DNA of 64,000 nt. Source: Cyanobacteria bacterium FACHB-471. GTDB taxonomy: Bacteria > Cyanobacteriota > Cyanobacteriia > Elainellales > Elainellaceae. Location of the stretch: assembly GCA_014695345.1 (NCBI GenBank), contig JACJOC010000016.1:1-64000 (forward strand). The letters are read 5' to 3'. A model generated the notes under the pieces. The model had not been told where the DNA came from. It ran no database searches and saw nothing but the letters and a program-made list of their open reading frames with translations. Positions 8,801 through 15,700 of this stretch are shown here, piece by piece. Every line of letters starts with the position of its first letter. Position 1 is the stretch's first letter. The translations under genes and the position numbers were made by a program.

Positions 8801-10110
8801 TAGCGCATTAACTTCGTTCGGGTTGGCTCCGTTTGCTTCTTGCCTAACACCTCCTGAAACTCATCTGCCAGCAAGGGGTGGGCAAAGTTGTAGAAATCCA
8901 ATTGACTATCCGATCGGATACTGAACCAGCGAGTCACCTGCCAGGGCAAATTGGGCAAATCAAATACGCCTAATCCCGTTAAGGCTTCAATGTCATCCGC
9001 TGATAACGCGCCCAACGCCACGGATAGTAAAACAAATAACTCCTGTACTTCTTTTTCTTGCTTCACCTCTTTTGTCAATTGCCCAAACTGCTGTTTCACA
9101 TACGCTGCAAACCCAGTGGGGCTATTGGTTAGGAATACCTGGATATCCTTTCCCTGGGCAACCGCTTGCTTCAAATCCTCCAGCAAATAACGCAGGTAAA
9201 GCGGAAAACCAAGAGTCACTTCGTCCAGCTTGACAATAAAATCAGGGTTCTGAGCATAGGGAGCCAATGGATTGATTTTTGCCACCCAGTCTGCGATCGC
9301 TTCACGAGGCAGTCGCTTCAGTAACAGCCGCTGGGCATTGGCTGTCCAACCCTTCAAATATTCCGGCTCATCCTCCTGCCCTGCCCGTGCCGATGCAATC
9401 ACATACACCCCATCCGGCAACGGTGAACTCAAAAACGGCTCAAGCGTTTCCTGTGCTTCATCCAACCCATCCAGCACAATTACTAACCGTTTGTCCGGTT
9501 GCACTCCGGCATCATCCACCAATCCCCGCAGTTGACTACGTAAATCACTAGGAAATTGCTGATCGCGCCGATTGTAATAGACATAAAGCTGCCGCAGCAG
9601 ATGACGATAGGCATTCGTCACAGATCGCAACACCGAAGAAGCGGTCCGAAAGCAGTGAAACGCAATAAAGTAATCCTCCTGCTTAGACTCCTGCCAGTGC
9701 ATGAGTAGAGACGATTTACCAAAGCCAGCCGGAGCCGTAACCAACAGCATTCCACTGGAGTTATTTGCCAGAAACTGATCAATCTGCTCCTGTTCCTGAG
9801 AGCGTCCGGCGATCGGTTGCTGAACATATTCACCGACGACCTTTCGGACTTCTGCCTCCGTTTCGTAGCCCTCATACTGTTTGCCAATGGTTTCAAGGGT
9901 GCGATCCGCCAATGCTTCAGATAAACGCTTCAACCCACTGCCGTTTGCTTCCTGCTCCAACCTGCGAATGACAGCCGTAGCCCTTAACCCTTGCTCCGCA
10001 AAAACACCTGGAATAATCCAGGGTTCAACCTCCAGGCGAAACAACACTTCCTCAAATTGAGCCAGGGAAAGCTGCTTGAGTTGGTGCAATAGGGCATTTC
10101 GATCAGCCAT
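5824..10110 (-). CDS. STAND NTPase with N-terminal effector-associated domain and C-terminal repeat array (cassette A)
   Basis: A 1428-residue protein. Residues 1-90 resemble an effector-associated (EAD/death-like) adaptor domain. Residues about 95-420 are a STAND/NACHT-type NTPase with Walker A APAGFGKS at 126-133 and Walker B VIVLDGLDE at 210-218. A helical linker follows (SPYALRYYAEHLQ), then about 21 imperfect units with consensus ALKEIAIAQANAGDAAAA, and a conserved cap (FVETGDR, QLLIPCA). STAND proteins act as ligand-triggered switches: the repeats sense, the NTPase oligomerises and the N-terminal adaptor recruits an effector through like-with-like EAD contacts. Its start lies 5 bases after the stop of the small EAD gene, which follows the TIR-GUN4 gene, so the effector is probably that TIR protein. 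It is a paralogue of the NTPase at 12722-18325. The trigger is unknown. Confidence 0.85.
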   Translation of the reverse strand: MADRNALLHQLKQLSLAQFEEVLFRLEVEPWIIPGVFAEQGLRATAVIRRLEQEANGSGLKRLSEALADRTLETIGKQYEGYETEAEVRKVVGEYVQQPIAGRSQEQEQIDQFLANNSSGMLLVTAPAGFGKSSLLMHWQESKQEDYFIAFHCFRTASSVLRSVTNAYRHLLRQLYVYYNRRDQQFPSDLRSQLRGLVDDAGVQPDKRLVIVLDGLDEAQETLEPFLSSPLPDGVYVIASARAGQEDEPEYLKGWTANAQRLLLKRLPREAIADWVAKINPLAPYAQNPDFIVKLDEVTLGFPLYLRYLLEDLKQAVAQGKDIQVFLTNSPTGFAAYVKQQFGQLTKEVKQEKEVQELFVLLSVALGALSADDIEALTGLGVFDLPNLPWQVTRWFSIRSDSQLDFYNFAHPLLADEFQEVLGKKQTEPTRTKLMRYCADWQENESPYALRYYAEHLQEAKQVEPLYELARNEAFANAQRQGIPDEPELPLKTIKLALQSKAVADDARGMAELLLLHAKHKIEIAQESPLDALRAGNLERAWKLAEQSSREDCILWHLLLAWALFTGNKSDSKSLEPVWKTLGRLQTMQLPRLSDWKAEYAVYLLEKTLFVPKVLQEQEANLDQLSFIQQVLADEKLQDLYEGCIKALVDFAIVQAIAGDAVQTPLNTALTTAEQIKDSSSKAKALTAIAIAQVKVGDPAAALTTVEQIEPFPKAVALKEVAIAQANAGDVSAILTIAEQTEDPLFKAWALKEIAIAQANAGDISAALTIAEQIKDSSSKAKVLTAIAIAQANAGDAAALTTAAQIKDSSSKVGALTAIAIAQANAGDATAAQTTLNTALLTTAEQIRDPSSKAWALKEIAIAQANAGDAAAQTTLNTALTTAEKIEDPSSKAWALKEIAIAQAKAGDVAAAQTTLNTALTTAEQMENPLFKAQALKEIAIAQATTLKEIAIAQVNAGDAAAALTTAQQIKDLSFQAETLKEIAIAQVNAGDAAAALTTAQQIKDPSSQAETLKEIAIAQANAGDVSAILTAAEQIEHLSFKAETLKEVAIAQAKAGDVTAALTTAEKIEDPDDKARALKEIAIAQAKAGDVAAAQTTLNTALLTTAEQIRDPSFKAQALVDIAIAQANAGDAAAQTALNTALTTAEQIRDPSSKAWALKEIAIAQANAGDAAAQTTLNTALTTTEKIENPYTKTRALKEIAVAQANAGDAAAALTTAEKIEDPDDKAEALIAITIAQVNAGDAAAQTTLNTALTTAEQIESPLFKTQALKEIAIAQAKAGDAAAALTTAEQIELPYDKAEALKEIAIAQVNAGDAAALTTAEQIESPLFKAQALEEIAIAQAKARVGGHAVATAEKILSGRNEHLPRIATAFVETGDRDHFKQLLIPCADYLDAAYAMCAHLIKLYPQQATAIAKVVSEFSVGKAQC
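6036..8172 (-). repeat. In-gene tandem repeat array of STAND protein A
   Basis: About 21 direct units of roughly 93-120 bp code for the helical repeats of cassette A. Two unit types mix: a short one (about 32-33 residues) and a long one with the insert QTTLNTAL (about 39-41 residues). One unit near 7270-7290 is cut to 11 residues, indicating unequal exchange. GCGATCGC falls inside many units because it encodes the conserved AIAQ segment. Long open frames on the opposite strand are by-products of the repeat. Confidence 0.9.
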
Positions 10111-10115
10111 TCACC

Positions 10116-10403
10116 CTACCTCTTCAAATGAGGAGCCACTTGATAAATTGTATTCAGCAATTCTGTAAAAGAGTTCCCTTCTTTTTGTTTCGCAAATTGG
10201 ATAACATCTTCTGCCTTCTGCACCTGCGCCGCATTTATAGGAATCTGAGATTCATCCACTTCATACAGAACAATCACTCCATCAAACTGAGCAGGCAAGA
10301 GAGACTTGAGTAAGTTAAATGCCAGAATATGGGGTGCAATCTCAGGAGTAAATTGTGCAGGGGTAGAGGTAAAAGTTGGGCTAGAAACCGGACTGGCGAT
10401 CAT
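10116..10403 (-). CDS. Small effector-associated domain (EAD) protein
   Basis: A 95-residue protein. The Pro/Ser/Thr-rich first 25 residues form a linker, and the rest (ILAFNLLKSLLPAQFD, LLNTIYQVAPHLKR) is nearly identical to the C-terminal domain of the TIR protein at 18326-19054. It is therefore an adaptor domain expected to bind its partner in the adjacent STAND NTPase. Its start lies inside the 3' end of the TIR-GUN4 gene (23-base overlap, different frame), with GGGAG just upstream. In the paralogous cassette this linker and domain are continuous with TIR, so the present split probably arose by an indel in the G-rich stretch around 10405-10425. It may be made by coupled re-initiation. Confidence 0.75.
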   Translation of the reverse strand: MIASPVSSPTFTSTPAQFTPEIAPHILAFNLLKSLLPAQFDGVIVLYEVDESQIPINAAQVQKAEDVIQFAKQKEGNSFTELLNTIYQVAPHLKR

Positions 10404-11361
10404 CCCTGCTCCCTAGCCCTGGATGTGAGAGAAGAGATAGCATGCCAACTACAACACCAGGTGGCAAGTGTCCCTTTGGGGCTGACATACTAAAAGTCGC
10501 ATCGTCATGGCTAATCCACTCGCCATTCACTTGCCAACCAATCTTGGACCCAAACTGGTTCCAAATGTTATCACCCGGATACTGGCCATCAAGTTTGGCA
10601 CCACACTCGACGTAGATTTGCTTTTGCACGCTAAACCCAAATTTACCCTTACTGTACTTCATCCATAGGCGATCAATGGTTTGTAGATCAGTATGGGGAA
10701 AGGTCAGTAGTTCTTCCGAGGTGAATCCATCCCCTAATTTCTTGCTAATCCCTTGAATCATCACTTTATAGGTTTCGTCATCCGCCGCTTTCCAGTTGCC
10801 TGCCTTCAATAGATCCCGCAGTTGAGTGTAATCTACGCCTTTCTCAGAATTTAGCTTGTCGTCTGCGTAGTCGGGAGTTACCTGTCCTGGTTGGACAATA
10901 TCTAAAGTGAGTAGTTGAACAGGAGCGTTTGATCGAGGTTTTCTTCCTGTAATGCCCCACTCCAGGAGATCGAATGTCTGCTCGTCCTCTATATCATTTC
11001 TAAAAACAACAGCCTGGTACTGTCTCAGGAAAAGTAAGTTCTCTGGAATTTCCCCTACCCCAGGCAACAGAACTGGAATCACTGGAATTTTCCGTTCCAC
11101 GCACTGGCTAATAAACACTTGCAATTCAAGAGTTTGCCATGGTCCCAGACCTGTTTGACCAATGCAAACGGCAGCAGTTTTAATCTGACCTATAGCCTGC
11201 TGAATTTGATCTTGAAAACTGGTACCTGGGGCAATCTCCTCTATATCCAACCAGGGCTTGAGCCCCCGATCCTTCAGCTTTCTATAGATTTGCTGAATCA
11301 GCGGTTTGTCTTTGCTACTATGAGCCAGAAATACATCAAATGGCCGTTCTGTTACTTTCAT
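10381..11361 (-). CDS. TIR-GUN4 protein (cassette A effector candidate)
   Basis: A 326-residue fusion. Residues 1-145 are a TIR domain (FDVFLAHSSKDKPLI, PWLDIEEIAPGTSF, and GPWQTLELQVF with the candidate catalytic Glu). Residues about 178-305 are a GUN4 domain: LRDLLKAGNWKAADDET, a TIDRLWMKYSKGKFGFSVQ helix-strand and the GWQVNGEW edge. GUN4 binds tetrapyrroles and stimulates Mg-chelatase in chlorophyll synthesis; in fusions it probably serves as a tetrapyrrole sensor or ligand-binding module. The last 15 or so residues are linker-like and out of frame with the EAD that the paralogous protein carries. It is first in a minus-strand unit with the EAD and STAND genes. NAD cleavage by this TIR is inferred. 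Confidence 0.85.
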   Translation of the reverse strand: MKVTERPFDVFLAHSSKDKPLIQQIYRKLKDRGLKPWLDIEEIAPGTSFQDQIQQAIGQIKTAAVCIGQTGLGPWQTLELQVFISQCVERKIPVIPVLLPGVGEIPENLLFLRQYQAVVFRNDIEDEQTFDLLEWGITGRKPRSNAPVQLLTLDIVQPGQVTPDYADDKLNSEKGVDYTQLRDLLKAGNWKAADDETYKVMIQGISKKLGDGFTSEELLTFPHTDLQTIDRLWMKYSKGKFGFSVQKQIYVECGAKLDGQYPGDNIWNQFGSKIGWQVNGEWISHDDATFSMSAPKGHLPPGVVVGMLSLLSHPGLGSRDDRQSGF

Positions 11362-11643
11362 CGATGCTTCGCTCCAGAAATCTCTATCAACGTCTAAGTA
11401 TAAACACTCGGTTCTTTTTTAGTTTTGCTACAGGTTTAAGTTTTCCACCTCTAGCTTATTATGAGCCATCGCACTGATCTCCTGCCTTTTTGTACCTCCT
11501 ATCTCTATAGAAGCAGAACTGATTTACGAAAGTATAGTTACAAATAACACTTGTTAAACAAAACCTAAATATCATTGCTTGTATAGACCGCAATATTTTT
11601 TGTGGTGAAAAACAGTCCCTTTTCTTCATGCGGAATGTTAAGG

Positions 11644-12675
11644 ATGGAAATGAATTCGCCTGAAACAAGTAACCCTTCTATGCCTCCCGGTCAATCTCAA
11701 CGCCCTTTTCGGATTCTAAGCCTTGAAGGGGGTGGCGTTATGGGAGCATTCTCTGCTTCTGTATTGGCAGCTCTTGAGCAAAGTACAGGCTGTCGTTGTG
11801 TTGACCATTTTGACTTGATAACAGGTACTTCTACTGGAGGGATTATTGCGATCGGCTTAGGATTAGGTCTATCTGCTGAAGAGATTCTTGAGTTTTACCG
11901 CAAGCAGGGACCCGTTATCTTCAATAATGCTGGGATTACTTATCGGCTTTTTCAGAAAATCCAGCACATTTTCCAACCTAAGCATTCTCATAACACCTTG
12001 CGGCAAGCACTAAAGGCAGCCTTTGGAGATCTTAAGTTTGGCGAGTCAAAATGTCGTCTCTTGATTCCCACCTATGATGCCATTGGGGGGCGTATCTTTC
12101 TGATGAAAACAGCTCATCATGAGAGATTTGAATATGACATTGATGCACTGGCTGTAGACGTTGCGTTAGCGACATCTGCTGCTCCTACTTACTTCTCTGC
12201 TGCGCCATTTCCGCTGCATGAGGGATCAAGCTATGTGGATGGTGGAGTGTGGGCCAATTGTCCGGCGTTGGCTGGGCTAGTGGAAGCAGTACATTTTCTC
12301 AATGTTCCTCCTGACCAGATTGATATCCTGAATATTGGGACCACTGGCTCTCCGTTTAGTGTGTCTCAAAATACCCAGGCAGGTCTTTTTGGTTGGGCTA
12401 AGAGTTTGATTAATTTGTTTATGAATTCTCAGGCCGAAGCTTCAAGAGCGACGAGTTATCTGCTCACCAAGGGGGGCTTTTTCAACATTAACTACGTAAC
12501 AACCCCAGGGAGATTCTCGCTGGATGATTCTAGTAAGGTGAGCGAACTCATCAATCTTGGGCGAGGCGAAGCAGTCAAGCGAGACAATCTGGAAACCGTG
12601 CAACGGCGCTTTCTAAATGGCAACAAGGTCAAGCCTTTTGTGCCATTACATCAGGTGAGACAGAAAACACAGTAG
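11644..12675 (+). CDS. Patatin-like phospholipase
   Basis: About 343 residues. The patatin fold is shown by the oxyanion motif EGGGVMGAF, the nucleophile elbow GTSTGG (Gly-x-Ser-x-Gly), and SAAPTYF plus DGGVWANCPA, which supplies the Asp of the Ser-Asp dyad. Patatins hydrolyse membrane phospholipids. In CBASS and related abortive-infection systems they are membrane-destroying effectors, but no cyclase gene is adjacent here. The gene lies on the opposite strand between two TIR/STAND cassettes, so a role as effector or independent defence gene is inferred from context only. An upstream in-frame GTG (11602) exists; ATG 11644 or 11650, just after AAGG, fits the family N-terminus better. Confidence 0.85.
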   Translation: MEMNSPETSNPSMPPGQSQRPFRILSLEGGGVMGAFSASVLAALEQSTGCRCVDHFDLITGTSTGGIIAIGLGLGLSAEEILEFYRKQGPVIFNNAGITYRLFQKIQHIFQPKHSHNTLRQALKAAFGDLKFGESKCRLLIPTYDAIGGRIFLMKTAHHERFEYDIDALAVDVALATSAAPTYFSAAPFPLHEGSSYVDGGVWANCPALAGLVEAVHFLNVPPDQIDILNIGTTGSPFSVSQNTQAGLFGWAKSLINLFMNSQAEASRATSYLLTKGGFFNINYVTTPGRFSLDDSSKVSELINLGRGEAVKRDNLETVQRRFLNGNKVKPFVPLHQVRQKTQ

Positions 12676-12721
12676 AGTGCACAGGGAGGATTGCGTTCAC
12701 TAGAGTAGCTTCTCATCAGGC

Positions 12722-15700
12722 TTAGCTAACGCTAAACTCACTCACCAATTTGGTAATGGGCATCACTTGGTCAGGGTATAGTTGCGCTAGATAGCCGCAC
12801 ATTTTGTAGGCTGCATCTAGGTACTCCGCGCAAGGAATCAGGAGTTGCTTGAAGCCTTCTCGATCGCCTGTTTCAACAAAGGCAGCAGCAATTTCAAGGA
12901 GGTGATGGTTGCGACCGCTTAGGATTTTTTCTGCGGTTGCCACAGCTTGCTCGCCAAGTTTTGCCTTTGCCTGAGCGATCGCGATCTCTTTTATTGTCCC
13001 TGCCCTGTCGTATGCATCTTCAATCTGCTGGGCAGTGGTAAGTGCAGCAGCCGCATCTCCAGCGTTCAATTGGGCAATCGCAATCTCTTTGAATGCTTCT
13101 AACTTTTCGTAGGCATTTTCAATTTGCTGGGCAGTGGTAGGTGCAGTGTTCAGGGTTGTTCGGGCAGCCGCCGCATCTCCAGCGTTCAATTGGGCAATCG
13201 CAATCTCTTTGAGTGCTTCTAACTTATGACGGGAATGCTCAATCTGCTGGGTGATGGTAAGTGCAGCAATCACATCTCCGGTGTTCAATTGGGCGATCGC
13301 AAGATCCTTCAGCGCTTCTGATTTTTCGTAGGCATTTTCAATCTGCTGGACAGTGGCAAGTGCAGTGTTCAAGGTTGCTTGGGCAGCCACCGCATCTCCA
13401 GCGTTCAATTGGGCAATCGCAATCCTCTTCATATAGTATGGATTGTTAATCTGCTGGGCAGCGGTAAGTGCAGCGTTCAGGGTTGCTTGGGCAGCAGCAT
13501 CTCCTACTTGAGCTTGGACAATAGCGATTTCCCTTAGTGCCTCTGCCGTGTCGGATGAATCTCCAATCTGTTGGACAATATCGAGTGCAGCAGCAGCATC
13601 TCCTGCTTGAGCTTGGACAATAGCGATTTCCCTTAGTACAGATGGCTTGCTGAGTAAACTTTCAATCTGCTGGGCAGTAGTGAGCGCAATGTTCAAGGTT
13701 ATTTGGGCAGCAGCATCTCCTGCTTTAAGTTGGGCGATCACAATCTCTTTCAGTGTCCTTGCCTTGTCAGATGAATCCTCAATCTGTTGGGCAGTGGTAA
13801 GTGCAGCAACAGCGTCTCCTGCTTGAGCTTGGGCAATTGCAATTTCCTCCAGTACAGATGACTTGTAAGATGAGTTCTCAATCAGCTGAGCAGTAGTGAT
13901 GGCAGCAGCAGCATCTCCTGCTTTGAGTTGGACAATCGCAATTTCCTTCAGTGGTTCTACCTTATGATGGGAATCCTCAATCTGCTGGACAGTGGTAAGT
14001 GCAGCAACAGCGTCTCCTGCTTGAGCTTGGGCAATTGCAATTTCCTCCAGTACAGATGATTTGTAAGATGAGTTCTCAATCAGCTGAGCAGTAGTGATGG
14101 CAGCAGCATCATCTCCTGCTTTGAGTTGGACAATCGCAATTTCCTTCAGTGGTTCTACCTTATGATGGGAATGCTCAATCTGTTGGACAGTGGCAAGTGC
14201 AGTGTTCAAGGTTGCTTGGGCAGCAGCATCATCTCCTGCTTTGAGTTGGGCGATCGCAATCTCCCTTAGTACAAATAACTTGTCGTGTGAATCTTCAATC
14301 TGTTGGGCAGTGATAAGTGCAGCATCATCTCCTGCTTTGAGTTGGGCGATCGCAATTTCCCTTAGTACAAATGACCTCCTAGATGAACCAAGCTGCTGGG
14401 TAGTAGTGAGTGCAGCATCAGCATCTCCGGTGTTCAATTGGGCGATCGCGATCTTCTGCAGTGCTTCTAACTTTTCGTATGAATCCTCCTCAATTTGCTG
14501 GGCAGCAGCGAGTGCAGTGCTCAAGGTTGTTTGGGCAGCCACAGCATCTCCCGCTTGAGCTTGGGCAATTGCAATTTCCCTTAGCACAGATGGCTTAAGT
14601 ACCAATGACTCTCTGGACAAATGCTCAATCTGCTGGGCAGTAGTGAGTGCAGTGTTCAAGGTTGTTTGGGCAGCCGCTGTATCTCCTGCTTGAGCTTGGG
14701 CAATCGCAATTTCCCTTAACACAGATGGCTGATCGTAGAAAATAATCTGCTTAGCATTGGTAAGTGCAGTGTTCAAGGTTATTTGGGCAGCAGCAGCATC
14801 TCCTGCTTGAGCTTGGGCGATCGCAATTTCCTTCAGTACTTCTATCTTGTTGTACTTTATGCCGTACGTTCCGTATGAATCTTCAATCTGCTGGGCAGTG
14901 GTAAGAGCAGTCGCTGCATCTCCTGCTTGAGCCTGGGCGATTGCAATTTCCTTAAGTGCTTCTAACTTGTCGGATGAATACTCAATCTGCTGGGCAGTGC
15001 TAAGAGCAGCATCATCATCTCCCGCTTGAAATTGGGCGATCGCAATCCCCTTGAGTGCTTCTGACTTATGGTATAAATTCTCAATCGGTTGGGCAATGGT
15101 GAGTGCAATGTTCAAGGTTGTTTGGGCAGCAGCGGCATCTCCCGCTTGAAATTGGGCAATTGCAATTTCCTTCAGTACTTCTAACTTGTTGGATGAATGC
15201 TCAATCTGCTGAGCAATGGTAAGAGCCGCCGCCGCGTCTCCCGCTTGAGCTTGGGTGACCGCAATCTCCTTCAATGCTTCTAACTTGTCGGATGAATTCT
15301 CCATCTGCTGGGTGGTGGTAAGTGCAGCAGTAGCATCTCCTGCTTGAGCTTGGGTGACCGCAATCTCTTTCAGTGCTTTTAACTTTTCGTATAAACCCTC
15401 CATCTGTTGGACAGTGGTGAGTGCAGCAGTAGCATCTCCGGCTTGAGCTTGGGCAATCGCAATTCCTTTGAGTGCTTCTGACTTATGGTATGAATTCTCT
15501 ATATGCTGGGTGGTGGTAAGTGCAGTGTTTAGGATTGTCTGAGCCGCCGCAGCATCTCCGGCTTTAAGTTGGACGATCGCAATCTCCTTGAGCGCTTCTG
15601 ACTCATAGTATGAATCTTCAATCTGCTGGGCAGTGGCAAGTGCAGCAGTATCTCCCGTTTGAGCTTGGGTGATTGCAATTTTCTTCAGTGCTTCTGACTT

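Noticed and set aside
9765-9971. Plus-strand ORFs antisense to the NTPase domain
   Set aside because: No homology or start signal; the minus-strand frame is clearly the coding one.
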